A stretch of DNA of 64,000 bases, from contig OY856187.1 in assembly GCA_963693315.1 (NCBI GenBank), forward strand, positions 393,492,409-393,556,408. Direction: 5' to 3'. The position numbers were made by a program, and so were the translations under genes. Shown piece after piece: positions 1 to 12,373 of this stretch (position 1 is the stretch's first letter; each line of letters opens with the position of its first letter). The DNA comes from Diogma glabrata. Its lineage: Eukaryota; Arthropoda; Insecta; Diptera; Cylindrotomidae. The notes under the pieces are model-generated. The model was given only the letters and a program-made list of their open reading frames with translations. It was not told the origin of the DNA and searched no databases.

Positions 1-208
1 ACAGTGTACATTTTTAAGAACTTTGTTCTAATACCTATTCAACGACATATCATTTATGAAAATCGATACAGTAGTTTTTCTACAATCGCTCGTCAAAATG
101 CACTCACATCACAAAATAACAAAAAATTGAGGGGCACCCTGTGAAGACCCCTGGTCGAAAAAAAAAATTCTAAGAGAACTTGTATTTTTTATTTATCAAA
201 GACTATCT
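1..208. repeat. Outer part of the left arm of a split inverted repeat
   Basis: Reads as the reverse complement of about 11466-11675, with scattered mismatches and small gaps. Shared landmarks include a segment around ggggcaccctgtgaagac and another around acgacatatcatttatgaaa. Matching begins at the first base of the window, so the arm may extend further left. The match stops at 208 and resumes at 10387, so the arm is interrupted. Confidence 0.85.
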
Positions 209-214
209 ATAAAC

Positions 215-734
215 AAAAAATAATCAAAATTAAAAGGGGTGCAGTCAAAACGTTGTTGAATCTTCGTTAAATTGCTCAGATATTAGATATTAGTAAAAAT
301 TATTCCCGCTGATATAAATTTACTCATTGATACATTAATCAATGATTTAGAATAGAATTAGATGTAATTAGTTAATAGTTATTATTAGGTTCTAAATAAA
401 AAAAAAGGATATTCGTTTTAAAAAAATTTTTCGAATGCAAACTAAATCATAAAAAAATAAAAAAATCATTTAACATAGAATTATAATAATATGACAAAAA
501 AAAACCATTGTTATTAAAAACAAATATTTAGAGTGTTCCAAAGAGAACCATTAAATGTACAACAGTAATAAAAAATATATTTTTTAGCTTTAGAGAAATT
601 GGATTGTAAAAAAAAACGAATTAAAGAAAAATAAAGCAAAAAAAAAAAAAAAATACCTCAAAATACGAAATAAACATTTATCTAAGTCCAATCCCGCTTT
701 TAAAACTTCCAGAGGACTGAGACCAGGGCCTAAT
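215..734. other. Non-coding A+T-rich DNA, nothing recognised
   Basis: Homopolymer A and T runs and no convincing frame or repeat. It is the left edge of the DNA that splits the inverted-repeat arm. Confidence 0.5.
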
Positions 735-1967
735 GGTACAGATCAATTTCAGTTCGGCAAAAATTCATTTTATGAGTGATTCTTATGTATTTTTTAACGC
801 TGAATCCGAATCTGCCATCGGTTTTTTCTCCAGGTCAGCCATTTCCCCAAAAAACCGAAAAAACCGAATTTTCGGAGTTAAGGTGCAAAGTGTTTTTTTT
901 ATGATTCCTTTGGTTTTATATAGTCATTTTATGCTGAAAAATGAGTTTTTAAATTTACCAGGGTTTATTTTTCGATCCGAATTTTCGGTTTTTCAGGTTT
1001 TCATGATAGATAGGTAACAAATAACTTCAGATTCGGCTTCAGCGGCCAAAATTATGGTAGAAACGATATAAAACTTTACTAGTTTGTTAACTTTAAATTT
1101 GACCTGACGTGGCCTTTGAGAGGTCACATCTTAATTTCCGCAAAAGTCCTCACTAATTTGCAAGTGTCCAATTGAAGCCTGGTACTTTCTCTACAAGCTT
1201 CAAAAGAAAAAATGAGTGGGCACCTTTGGAAGCAAAAGTTTTAGACAATTGAATCTCGAATAAAAAACCCAGGCATTATGGGGGGATAATAATGTCAAAA
1301 TCTTAAAATATATAATTAAAAGATATATTATCAAAATAAAATATTAAGCTATACTAGACATCAAAATCCCAATTCGACTATTATAAAACGCCTTCAAAAT
1401 CTCGACGGTAAATGTTTCCTTCCAAACTCTTTTTCATAGCAAGTCATGCGGAATTGGAGCTGGGTAAAACTATAAAACTGTGCTCCCAAAGGTGCCCACT
1501 CATTTTTTCGTTTGGAGCTAGTTGAAAAAGTACCAGGCTTCAATTGGACACTCATAAATTAGTAAGGACTTTTGCGGAAATTAAGATGTGACCTCTCAAA
1601 GGTCACGTGAGGTCAAATTTAAAGTTGACAAACTAGTTAAGTTTTATATCGTTTCTACCATACTTTTGGTCGCTGAATCTGAATCTGAAGTTATTTTTTA
1701 CCTATCTATCATGGAAACACAAAAAACCGAAAATTCGGATCGAAAAAAAACGGATAAATTTAAAAACTCATTTTTCTGCATAAAATGACTATATAAAACC
1801 TAAGGAATCATAAAAAAACACTTTGCACCTTAACTCCGAAAATTCGGTTTTTCGGGGAAATGGCTGACCTAGGAAAAAAACCGATGGCAGATTCGGATTC
1901 AACGTTAAAAAGTACATAAGAATCACTCATAAAATGAATTTTTGCCGAACTGAAATTGATCTGTACC
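735..1967. mobile_element. Fold-back element, arms about 490-500 bp
   Basis: 735-1234 and 1481-1967 are inverted copies of each other, about 90 percent alike by eye, around a spacer of about 245 bp. Outer ends read ggtacagatcaatttcag and its complement. Inner ends meet at tggaagca and tgctccca. No transposase is visible. The short open frames in the arms are mirror images of one another and are not genes. I could not find a convincing target duplication. Confidence 0.88.
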
Positions 1968-4761
1968 ACTGTGCAGGGGACTGATAATTTTTCAGTACGT
2001 ATTTCTCTTAAAAATGACAAACTTGCGTCTAATGAAAAAAATAAACTAATTCTATACCAAGGGGCTACATATCCACGACGTATAGAACTATAAAATTACC
2101 TGTACTTAAAATACTTTTTACGAAAATACTTCCCAGGGTACTGGTAATGTGACTGGACAAAACACGATCTTGCTAGCAATGATGACGATTTAATTGATAA
2201 AACCTCGGACTAAGTAAAACACTTGCAATATTATATTTATTGTACTTTAATTAATTTCTGTAACGAGCGATAGCTTGATTGAAATATGAATTCCTAATAT
2301 TTTTAATGTGTTTTGATTTGGCAGGAGAATGGTAAAAAATTTCAGGGACAAAATTTAATATGATATATCTTATATGAAATTTAGATTAACTTTATGGTTA
2401 TTTACACAATGCTAACGCACTATTATTAAAAATTATTACTGCAGTGTAAATTTGTCTCTACACACTTAGAATCATTGAATATTTAGTTTACCAGCTTTTA
2501 CTTTCAAAAAGGTATACACCCGGGGACCGATAATTTTACGATTTGAATCATATTTTTTGTAAGAAATATATTTCGAAATAGGTTTATTTTGGGGAGTCTG
2601 CTAGACAAAAAAAAAGGTTTACAAAATTCTATTGAAAAAAAAAATTTTTTATATAAATATACGAAATAAGCCATAGCGTCCAAAATTTCCTGGTTTGTAG
2701 AACTACCCATAAAGAAACGAAAAATGGCAAAAAAATTTCTAAACGAATTCCCCTCTTTCGTTGATAAATTCTCATAATTTTTCGGAAAATTCCTCAAGCA
2801 AGTGGTATTGATAATACCAATCAGCCTGTGGCCTCGTCCTAATATCAATATGCTTGCTTTTGAAATTTTTGGCATAAAATTATTTCGAACTACCACCGCC
2901 CTTGAGCAATTACGACTAACTATTTTATAGCTTATTTGTATGAAATTTTTTAAACTCCATAAACAAAATAGGCGAGATTACAACCAAAGAAGAAAGAATC
3001 CCTATCAATATCAGGATAAAGAGATCATAGCAATCAGGAGAACTCTATTAGGTGGTGGCTAAAATTACTGGTGAAATATATGGAGTTATTTGAAGTAACA
3101 AATGTTAATGTGAAAGACCGCTACGATGCTAAAAAAAATTGGAAAGATTGAATGATCAAAGAAAACCTCCACTCACTATGAAAAACTAGGAAGAAACATG
3201 TGGCATCTTTTTGGTATTTGTCATTACCGGCACAACTCCTTTTTTCCAGCACTTCAAAGTATATTAAACAATAACATCTAACTAGCCAATAACTCAAAAT
3301 ATATGATTCAGTTCTAATTCTATTATAAAATCGTGCAAGGTAAAACTGAAACTATGTAACTCATATTATATTCATTTTGTTCTTAATGTTTGTCAGTCAC
3401 ACACGTTCAAGATAATTTTATTATTTCCAGGTGAAAAACCAGCGACTAAAAAGCATTTTCTTGTTTATTACAAATATAAGTAATACTGCAATAAAAATTT
3501 AGTTTTCTTTATTACAGAACACTTTGGTCTGAAACATAAGAAAAAAACTTAAAATTTATGATTATATCTGGAATAATAATATTCGTTGAATTCTCATAAA
3601 TCCATTTAACATGCAATACAATTTCTATGTAATATTTTCTAAATATTTATTTATGATTTAAAATGGAATTTAAAATTCAGAGTTGTAAAACAATGGCAAT
3701 TATTCAAATTTGTGTACGTAAGCTACTCTTTACAGTATGTTTTTATTGCACTCGATTAATCAACGAACCAAACATGTTATTAGCCTTCAAGCTTTTAGAG
3801 TTTGTTTTAATTAAATAGTAAATAAAAGTTAAATAATAATGGAGTGTAAAATGTATCGTGCAGCTGATAATTAACATCAAGGTATTTTCACTAAAAATTG
3901 TAAATACTAATGTTTTCTTATATTTTACGAAACCTTCAACAAACTATCAAAAAGACGATTAAAACTGTTTTTATTAAAGTTTTGATTTTATCAACTGAAA
4001 CTTTTAAAAAACTTGATTGATTAACAGGGATCACTAGCAACAGAAAATAATAATTAAATGTGAACCCTCTTTCATTGGATTGATAGATTCCAGCGTAAAA
4101 GTTACAATGAATTTGGGTCTCGTGTTTTGTACGCCTTAGGTTATAAACTTTCTTATAATGGTTTATCAAACTTTGAATTATCGTCCTCTGTGATTTACAT
4201 TGACATTTCTCAGCTCTATCCCAACAACTACTATGACTTCACAGAGACTAAAATGTGTTTTATCACTTAAATATTTAACAAAATGAAATGCTTATCTATC
4301 CAAACCATAACACTAAAAAATCAAAGTCAAAACCTCAATCTACAGCAATCATAAAATTTTCCAAAACAAAAATAAATATTTATTTTTATTTTCATTTCAA
4401 TGTCACCCTGAGGAAATCTCTTGTTCTTATTAAATAGAAAATTCTTTTCATTTTTCGTCGCACATTTTTTTGTTTGTATTTGCAATTTTTTTTTTTTTTT
4501 GGTTTTGCCATTTTCATTTTATATTTTGTCGATTTTATTATTCTAAAAAGAAAAAAATTATTTGTATTAAATTGTCCATTTTCATGAAAATAAAACAATT
4601 GAATGAAAACAGTAAAAAGGAAATTGGAATAGGCGCCAAAATAACTGTAGTTCTTTTTTGTTTTGTTTTGCTATTAGAGCTGTGTTGTGTTTCATGTTTT
4701 TCAGATGTAAAAATATGTTTGGACTTCACTCTTTAAATTCTGGTTTTTGGGGTTTCATCTT
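1968..4761. other. Unassigned A+T-rich DNA
   Basis: No tRNA, LINE, LTR or transposase signal was found here. The longest frame is 130 codons on the minus strand at 2504-2896. Its product matches nothing I recognise, has no domain signature and starts in unremarkable sequence, so I do not call it a gene. Poly-T and poly-A stretches are common around 4490-4560. Confidence 0.5.
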
Positions 4762-5845
4762 TCTTTATATATATATATATAATTCTACTGTACGTGTGTA
4801 TGACATTGAACTCCTCCTAAACGGCTGGACCGATTTGAATGAATTTTTTTGTATGCGTTTGGGTGGCGCATTGGATGGAACGGGAGCCCTATTATAACTC
4901 GCTAACTCGTTTTAAATTCACAAATCAGCCCGATAGATGGCGCTGCAGTCGGTATTGGCACTGAACTCCTCCTAACGACGGGACCGATTTGAATGAATTT
5001 TTTTGTATGCGTTTGGGTGGCACACTGGATGGTTAAGATTCACAAATTAGCCCGGCATATGGCGCCCCAGTCGGTATTGTCACTGAACTCCTCCTAAACG
5101 CCGCAAAAAATATCGATGTTGACACTATTAACTTCAAAATACAACAGTTATTACTCGGCAATGAGATATTGTTCAAATCGATCGACACTGTTACTGATCC
5201 TGACGAAGCAGTAAACTATCCTATTGAATTTTTGAATTCGATGGATTTATCAGGAATGCCACCACATAACTTGCGATTAAAAATTGGCTCACCTATCATT
5301 TTGCTTTGGAATTTAAATGCACCTAAGCTATGCAACGGTACAAGATTAGTCATAAAAAAATTATGGGCTTGAAGCTACAATTCTGAACGGCAAATTTGAA
5401 GGTGAAGTTGTTCTCCTGCTACAAATCCCAATAATCCCTTCAGACTCACCCATTTCATTCAGACGTCTGCAATTTCCAATTCGCTTGGCATTTCCCATGA
5501 CTGTTAATAAGTCACAAGGTCAAACAATGTCGATTTGTTCGTTGGATCTAGAAAATTCGGACTTTTCACATGGCCAATTATATGTGGCATGTTCTCGCGT
5601 TAGAAAACCGTCAAGCTTATTCATTTATACTCCTCAGGAACTGACTAGAAATATTGTTCATTAACTCGCATTAAGATAAAATTAAACAAACAATATTGAT
5701 TATAACGAATTGTTTTTAGAAAAATTGATGTTATTTCAAAATAAAGAATTATGAGATTATTATATTATTTGTCTTTCATTTCATACTTTGTTTAATATCC
5801 TAATCGCTTGAAATATCATGCAGGACAACGTCTGTCGGAATGATG
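4762..5845 (+). mobile_element. Helitron deletion derivative
   Basis: The left end begins with TC followed by a TA-dinucleotide run, then the segment gaactcctcctaaacggc and a ggaccgatttgaatgaat block typical of insect Helitron 5' regions. That 5' block recurs three times (near 4808, 4962 and 5086) and then runs straight into the C-terminal part of a Helitron Pif1-type helicase. Almost all of the Rep/helicase gene is therefore missing. The right end has gcaggacaacgtctgtcgg at 5819-5837, which resembles known Helitron 3' tails, but the final CTRR is degraded, so the right border is approximate. Confidence 0.8.
5103..5663 (+). pseudogene. Helitron RepHel, Pif1-like helicase C-terminus (broken)
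   Basis: The frame at about 5103-5372 has NIDVDTINFKIQ, EFLNSMDLSGMPPHNLRLKI and APKLCNGTRL, the conserved block near the end of Helitron helicases. The match continues in another frame from about 5371 with the SFRRLQFPIRLAF block, TVNKSQGQT (helicase motif V region) and LYVACSRV (motif VI region), ending at the stop after TRNIVH near 5663. One frameshift lies near 5370. The N-terminal Rep endonuclease (HUH) and the Walker A part are absent, so this copy cannot mobilise itself. The family unwinds DNA during rolling-circle transposition. The identification rests on several ordered motifs and is firm. Confidence 0.9.
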
Positions 5846-6176
5846 TCTCTTATAAGTTTAAGTTCAATCCCGATAATAATTACTTATTGCCGGGAATATT
5901 ACTTTGAACAATTACTTTAAGCTTAATCACTCTCAAAACTTCAAAAAATTAATATTCCCATAATGTTGTCTATATATGGCAATATATTGACCGTGTCTCA
6001 GATATTAGTTTCGCATTGATTTGCAACAATCAATAATGACTACAATGACTCAGGATGTTGACTAAATAGAAATATTTCTCATCCTCTGAATTCACACATA
6101 GTACTGCCTAGAAGATTAATACAAAACTCCAACATAGAATTTTAATTCTTTTTGCATCATAATCTTCTATTTATAG
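5846..6176. other. Non-coding DNA between Helitron and LINE
   Basis: No repeat partner or frame recognised. G+C rises sharply at about 6177, where the LINE appears to begin. Confidence 0.5.
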
Positions 6177-6602
6177 GGTAGCAAAATCCGAAATTCAACG
6201 TCGACGCCGTGCTGCCTGGGTAATGCTGACAGAATTGGGTTGGTGTATTGGAGACAAGCAGAGTAAAAACTGCTTAGTCAATGACGCTACATCACGGCAA
6301 ATTGGCGACCTACAACCAATGCGACTCAAGCGTCTGTTCTCCATGTCAGGGGCGGCTTGGAGCGGGCGTCTGTCTTGAATCAAGCGACTCGCTATATAAA
6401 CGTGTAAAAAGGTTGTTTCTGGTGACCTTAATATGCAGAACGGACCCATTCATGACAATTTGGGTTGGGCCTAAGGTTAACACCCTAACCCCGGCAAAAA
6501 CTAATATGTTAAATTTGGTTATCAGAAAGAGAAAATCAGACCCGGATACAATAACAGAATTTTACCTGGACGTGAAAAAGGACCAGACTACCGAATCGGA
6601 AC

Positions 6603-7464
6603 GAGGAACGTGCACAACCTGAGCGCTACTGATGCTCTTATAAGTCAAGAAACAGAAGCTGAGAGGTATAGGATGGATATTATTGCTCTACAAGAAATTA
6701 GACAGCCGATAATCGGAAAACAAGATTTGGGTAGTCACTCTCTATACTGTAGTGGTCATCCTTCTCGAAGAGAATTTGAAACTGGCTTTCTTGTTAGTGC
6801 ACGCACACAAGCAGCCGTGATGAAATTCATCCCGGTCAGTGAGAGGATCTGCTACCTACGTGTACGTGGTACATATAACAATATTTCTCTTATTGCCGTG
6901 CTTGCACCTACTGAAGCTAAGACCGTCGACGAGAAGGATAATTTCTACATAGCACTAGAAGAGGTTATGAAACAAACACCAACACGCGACTTCATTATGG
7001 TTCTTGGTGACTTTAATGGACAGGTTGGAAGAGATATGTCTTATGGAAATGTGGTGGGTCCCAACAGCTTGCATTTGAATTCGAATGATCATGGTGAGAG
7101 AATGACTGAGTTTGCATTATCAAATAATTTGAGAATTTCCAGTACGTTCTTTCCGCATCGATCGATTCATAAACAGACTTGGGTCTCACCGAATGGAAAC
7201 ACTCGAAATCAAATTGATCACGTTCTAGTAACAACACGTTTCTTTTCGAGAGTTCTGGATGTGCGATCCTTTAGAGGTGCATACATTGGAAGTAACCACT
7301 TCCTTGTATGTGCAACGATAAGGTTCCACTTCCCAAATCCAGGCATTCCAAAATTCAATCAACGGAAACGTTTTAACATCTCATCATTAAAGAATGCTGA
7401 AACAGAAGAGAGATATCAAATCCATATTGCCGAAACATTGGAAAAATCAGAAACCGTTAATTGA
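6603..7464 (+). pseudogene. RTE LINE endonuclease domain
   Basis: 284 codons open. Endonuclease/exonuclease/phosphatase fold motifs appear in order: a degenerate GTxNVxxL start just upstream of the first ATG, DIIALQEIR (catalytic Glu), FIMVLGDFNGQVG (GDFN), NQIDHVLV and a final GSNHFLV, where the usual GSDH aspartate is replaced by Asn. The enzyme would nick the target to prime reverse transcription. The His is kept but the Asp is lost, so the domain is probably inactive. The frame stops after KSETVN and the element continues downstream. Confidence 0.88.
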
Positions 7465-7560
7465 GACGTCAATAAGTCATGGTATTTGCTCAAAGATGCT
7501 GTTTTAAGCGCTGCTGAGGGAATACTTGGATAACCACAGAACCACTCCCAGAAGCCATGA

Positions 7561-9497
7561 ATGGATCAAGCATGCCTTGATGCTATTCAATACAAGAGAG
7601 ATTTCTATCTGAAGTGTCTACAAGGACGCAACACCAGGTCCACGAAGGAGAACCATAAACTGGCAAAACAAGCCGTTACAAAGCTATATAGACGAGCGAA
7701 GAGAGAATGGTGGAAGAGACAGTGTGAGGAGATTGAAAGCTTCAATAAGGAACATCAATCGCGTAACTTCTTTCAACAGGTTAAAACCTTAAAGAAGGGC
7801 CCTCAAACTAGATCGACTGCTATTCAAAACGAAGATGGGGAGCTACAAAGAGACCTTAAAAATAGTTTAGATAATTGACCCGCTTATTTTGAGAATCTTC
7901 TCAACTTAAGTGACCAGCAACAAGTCGGACGACGAGCAAAGCTTATTCGTGCGTCAAAGGTTCATGTAGACGAACAAACCAAAGAGGAATTCGAAGCGAC
8001 GCGTCTAAATTAAAATGCAATAAAGCACCTGGTATCGACGATATAACATCCGAAATGATTGTACGTGGTGGCGAAACTCTATCCTTAAGATTGTTTGATC
8101 TTGTTCAAATGATCTGGAGGACTGAAACCATGCCACAGGACTGGAACACAGCTATGCTGATACCAATCCATAAAAAAGGAATCGCCTACAATGTGCAAAC
8201 TACAGAGGAATCGCTCTCCTCTGCACAGCATATAAGATCTTTTCCTACATTTTGCTATCCAAAAGCAATCCTTTTGCTGAACAACTGTTTGGAGAATATC
8301 AGTGTGGTTTCCGGAGGGGCGAAGGTACCACCGATGCACTTTTCTCGATAAGGATAATTTTGGAAAAGTGTCGAGAGTTCAACATACCTGTGCACCAACT
8401 TTTCATTGATTTCAGGCAGGCCTACGACTCTCTCGAACGAGAGACTCTATGGTCTGCTCTGGTGTCAATGGGAATTCCTGGTAAACTGGTATCACTATGC
8501 AAAATGACAGTACAGAACTATCAATGCTGTGAACGAGTTTAGAACGTAATATCAAAGATTTTTTAAAGTCGACTCCGGTTTAAGACAAGGTGATGCTATC
8601 TCTCCTATACTTTTTAATCTAGCCTTGGAATATGTGTGCCGTCAAAATAAACTACCGACTAATAACAATATCTTGTCAATAAACTCAGTACAGATGATTG
8701 CTTACGCTGATGATGTTGTCATCCTCGACCGAAGTGAAGCTGTTATGAGTGAGACTTTCAAGTCGTTTGAGAATGGTGCTAGAAAGGTTGGTCTGCAAAT
8801 TAACTACAATAAAACCAAACATATGAATGTTTCAAGGGAGGCTGAGAAGAAAGATTTGATATGCGGCGATGAACGAATTGAGGGAGTTGAATCTTTTAAA
8901 TATTTAGGATCAATGCTTGACTCAAACAACAGCATACTTACAGATATAAAAGCTCGAATCGATGCAGATAATCGAACTTTCTAGTCAATTAAACCTCTCC
9001 TTGGATCACCGTATGTATCAACTAACACCAAGCTCAAGTTATACAAGACATTGATTAGACCTGTGGTGATGTATGGGTCACAAACGTGGACCCTTACACA
9101 AAATGACGAATCGCATTTATCTGTATTTGAGCGTAAGATCCTATGCTACATTTTTAGTCCACTTAAGACAGACGATGGAGAGTATAGAGCTCGATATAAC
9201 TTTGAGATCAGAAACCTTCTTGAGGGTCCTGATATAATAGGTTGTATCCGTTCTAATAGGATTGCTTGGCTTGGGCATGTTCTACGAGCCGATTCACAGT
9301 CTGGAATGATTAGAAAAATGTACGTTAGTACCCCAGGGAGTGGGCGACCGCGAGATAGACCACGACTACAATGGGAGACTGACGTAATAAACGACCTTAA
9401 AAAAATCGGCTGCCATGGTAATTATGTCGCTGTTGCGAATGACCGTGGTGAATATTTAAAGCTGATTAGCCTGGCAACGCTCCTACATGGAGCATGA
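7561..9497 (+). pseudogene. RTE LINE reverse transcriptase, fragmented
   Basis: Five open pieces in shifting frames at 7561-7878, 8055-8230, 8252-8542, 8625-8984 and 9051-9497. Motifs in order: LIPIHKKG, EYQCGFRRGEGTTDALF, HQLFIDFRQAYDS (first catalytic Asp), SGLRQGDAISPILFN, MIAYADDVVIL (YADD), FKYLGSMLD and, in the C-terminal domain, RPVVMYGSQTW, WLGHVLR and GRPRDRPRLQW. Stops interrupt at about 7465, 7545, 7878 and 8982. The set identifies a LINE reverse transcriptase beyond doubt. The RTE assignment is by resemblance to the clade and is less certain. Confidence 0.88.
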
Positions 9498-9504
9498 ACG
9501 CCTT

Positions 9505-9593
<89 letters not shown>
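9498..9593. repeat. A run plus (AT)n microsatellite, LINE 3' tail
   Basis: About 17 A residues followed by roughly 70 bp of pure AT dinucleotides directly after the last LINE codon. It probably derives from the retrotransposon tail. Confidence 0.9.
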
Positions 9594-9596
<3 letters not shown>

Positions 9597-10378
9597 CCGA
9601 CCCAAAAACAACATGTTGATTTTTTTTTTTGTGCTCAGGGCTAAATTCGTTTATTTGGCCATACTGAATATCCACACAAAAAATTGTGTCAATTGTGCAT
9701 CCAAGAGCCAGCGCTTTTGCATATAGTAAAACAAGATTCGAGATTTGACGGTTATAAATACTAATATCTCAAAAACGCTTAGTGATATGAAAAAAAAGTT
9801 CAAGCAAGCTCACCTTATTTTGTGATTGTCTAACTTTCTTAGAAAAAACTTTTTTTCTCAGAATTACAACAAAAAAATGTTAGTGGAGTTTTCTGAATTC
9901 GTTCTCAATTTTTCAAAAAGGCCTCATTGCCTCCAGTGACATTTAGAAAAAAAAAGTTCCAAACAAAATATTAATATTTTTGCTAAACTAATATTTATTT
10001 AGAACATACTTATAACTTTTATTCAAAAATAAAAAAGTTTTAGAACAAAAGATCCATTATTTTAAGTATTTTTCCAAATTTTCAGTTTAGCTTAACAGTG
10101 TATTACTAAAAATATACAAAATCTATAAAAATTAATTAAACATAATATCATATTAATAAAAAAATTATTTGCCTTTAAAAATATTTGCAGAGTCACTTAG
10201 GAAAAACTATTATGGCAAGTGTCATAATATGAGCATCGATCAATGAATTCCTGACAGTGTAGTTTATCGAGAAAATTTTTTGAAAATCGGATTTCTACGG
10301 TTTTGTGTTAATTCGTTAGTATTCTCAAAGTTTGGATGCAAAAACTAATTTTTTAAGAAGCAGTTCAAAAAATTTTAG
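9594..10378. other. Non-coding DNA, nothing recognised
   Basis: A+T-rich sequence with no frame over 60 codons and no partner elsewhere in the window that I could find. It ends where the split arm resumes. Confidence 0.5.
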
Positions 10379-10386
10379 CTATAAAC

Positions 10387-10570
10387 TGTTAGAAGGTCTT
10401 GAAATTTGCATTTGCCTGTAGAGAACATTATTTAATAATTCACTAAAATGTCCGTATCTTTTGATTGACTTAACCAAATTTCATGATTTTATACTTGTTT
10501 AAAAGTTATTGAACTAAGTAATATCAGTAAATTATTTTTGCACGTTTCAAATTTAGCAGCATAATAGGGT
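10387..10570. repeat. Inner part of the split left arm
   Basis: Reverse complement of about 11290-11470, with moderate mismatch. Shared stretches include ttgaaatttgcatttgcctg and gagaacattatttaataatt. In the right arm it is joined without a gap to the partner of 1-208. Confidence 0.85.
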
Positions 10571-10829
10571 GACCTAAAAATTAAATATAATATTTTGAAA
10601 TAGGCAAAACAAAATATAATGTAAGAATGTTTAGACAAAATATGAAATAGTGTTGAAATGAAAATTCAAGGTAATAAATCGACATGCTATTTAGCTGATT
10701 ACTCCATACTTTGTTATAAATTGATGTGTTAAATGATAATTCAACACATTTTTACTTAGTTATTGGTGAAGTTATAGTTGCACTTAGTTATCCAATATTC
10801 ATGCAAGATTTCTGCAACAGAATTTTTTG

Positions 10830-11289
10830 TTGGTCTTAAGGAGTTTTTGTTGATAATTCTCTACATCTTGAAGGATGATCGGTTTCTGTTCTTCATCTTG
10901 ACTTAATATGTCTATTGTAGTCCGTCATTAACTTTACTCCCCGTTCTGCAACGTCATTTACGAATTACGACCACAATTCCTTTAATTTGCTGTTAAATGC
11001 TCAAATACTCTTCATTTGCTATCCAAGAATCTGGGTTTTCATACAGAAATTTTGCAATTTTTCGAAGACTACTTCAAAAAATATCTAGAATTTGTCGACA
11101 CGAAAAAATTTAAATATATTTTATTCGGTACTAGTTTGAAAATATTTGCTTTCCTAGATGTCATGTGGGTTTGATTATGAAATTGTAACTTTTTCTCCAT
11201 TGCTGTTTTGATATTGTTACTCAAACCTCGGTCAAAAAATCCTAGACGTACTAGAATATCAGCTTTCAGTCTACCTAATACCATTACCT
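10830..11289 (-). pseudogene. Decayed ORF of an uncharacterised multicopy family (DEEQ type)
   Basis: Lies in the spacer of the split inverted repeat. Pieces in shifting minus-strand frames: 11284-11069 (71 codons, with a segment FFDRGLSNNIKTAMEKKL), then NDVAERGVKLMTDYN at about 10958-10914, then after a one-base shift DEEQKPIILQDVENYQQ at about 10890-10840. The order NDxAERGVxLxxxYN then DEEQ resembles, from memory, a protein found in many copies in arthropod and cnidarian genomes. I know of no assigned function. That the second motif appears just after a single frameshift supports common origin rather than chance. Confidence 0.55.
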
Positions 11290-11675
11290 TAGTGTGCTTC
11301 TAAATTTGAAACGTGCTAAAATAATTTACTAAAATTACTTAGCTCAATACCTTTTAAACAATTATAAAATCACGAAATTCGGCTAAGTAAATCAAAAGAG
11401 ATGGACATTTTAGTAAATTATTAAATAATGTTCTCTACAGGCAAATGCAAATTTCAAGACCTTCTAGATAGTCTTTCATAAATAAAAAATACAAGTTCTC
11501 TTAAAATTTTTTTTCGACCAGGGGTCTTCACAGGGTGCCCCTCAATTTTTTGCTATCTTGTGTTGTGAGTGCATTTTGACGAGCGATTGTAGAAAAACTA
11601 CTAAATCGATTTTCATAAATGATATGTCGTTGAATAGGTATTAGAACAAACTTTTAAAATTGTTCCCTGTTGATT
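11290..11675. repeat. Right arm of the split inverted repeat
   Basis: Uninterrupted arm, inverted relative to 1-208 plus 10387-10570. It gives the pre-insertion order of the left arm. Homology fades near ccctgttgat at 11665-11675. Confidence 0.85.
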
Positions 11676-11884
11676 TTTTGAAATAATTTTTAACGGTGTA
11701 TGTAACATAACCTTTTTTTTTTTTAAACTTAATTGAAGCTTATTTTATATCTAACCACTTGTGAAAGTTTAATACTAGTGATATTTTTTGTTTTAAAGAT
11801 AAAATTTGTTGTGCATATGACTGTCGGGAATCAGTTTTTTTTGTTCTGAAGGAAAATGATAAAAATGGCGTTATAAACTAAGAG

Positions 11885-12120
11885 ATTTTTTTGATGTTAA
11901 ATATCAAATATTTTATTAGTAAATGAACTTTTTAAAATATTATTAAAATTATATATGTAGTACAATAAATACAATTGTTAAAAATGATTTACTTATTTTA
12001 CAAACAGAAGTTTCTTTTGAATAAGAAAACACTTCTACAATTATTTTCTTTGTATTAGATGGCATAAAAAAATGAAATGTTTATTTATCACTTTTAGTAG
12101 TCACTTGTCACTCTTATTAA
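11885..12120 (-). pseudogene. Extra copy of the 3' end of the next ORF
   Basis: 11895-12110 repeats 12274-12490 with about 20 percent divergence. Read on the minus strand it gives a diverged version of the C-terminus of the ORF at 12374-12851 (FHFFMPSNTKKI against FHYFVPLNTKTI). It is a tandem partial duplication of that gene fragment. Confidence 0.65.
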
Positions 12121-12373
12121 AACTAATTTGACAGTCTCGACTGCAAACAAAAAAGCCGTATAAATAACTAAATCTATTTAGGAACTTTTGACTGGAGAAG
12201 TATTATGTTCGTATTATGTTATTATGGTCGTGAAGTAAAAGTAAAAGATTGTAAAGTAAAAAATTGTATTTTAACATTAAATTACAAATATTTTATTATT
12301 GAATAAACTTTTTAAAATACCATACAAATTATATATGTAGGTTAAAGAAAATAAATATAGTTATTAAAAATTA

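Larger units (their letters stand above)
6177..9593 (+). mobile_element. RTE-type non-LTR retrotransposon, decayed
   Basis: From left to right: a G+C-richer untranslated segment (6177-6600), an AP-like endonuclease, a linker, a reverse transcriptase and a short C-terminal domain ending at 9497, then an A run and a long AT dinucleotide tract as the 3' tail. The absence of a zinc-knuckle ORF1, the order of domains and the microsatellite tail fit the RTE clade. Several frameshifts and stops break the frame. A 5'-truncated copy of the same family lies at 54127-54382 on the opposite strand. Confidence 0.82.
209..10386. other. About 10.2 kb of inserted DNA splitting the left arm
   Basis: In the uninterrupted right arm the sequence runs directly from the piece equivalent to 1-208 into the piece equivalent to 10387-10570. 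Here the two are 10.2 kb apart. The octamer ctataaac occurs at 207-214 and again at 10379-10386, which would fit an 8-bp target duplication around an insertion of 215-10378. I see no clear terminal inverted repeat on the insert. It contains several separate elements, so it may be a composite or may have arisen in more than one step. Confidence 0.5.

Noticed and set aside
733..2020. Mirror-image open frames of 94 and 70 codons
   Set aside because: They are the two arms of a fold-back element read on opposite strands. The similarity of the products comes from the inverted repeat.
2504..2896. 130-codon minus-strand frame
   Set aside because: No motif, no partner and poor coding character. A frame of this length is possible by chance in a 64-kb window.
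207..10386. Polinton/Maverick as the 10-kb insert
   Set aside because: No polymerase B, integrase, ATPase or capsid gene is present, and the apparent duplication is 8 bp rather than 6.
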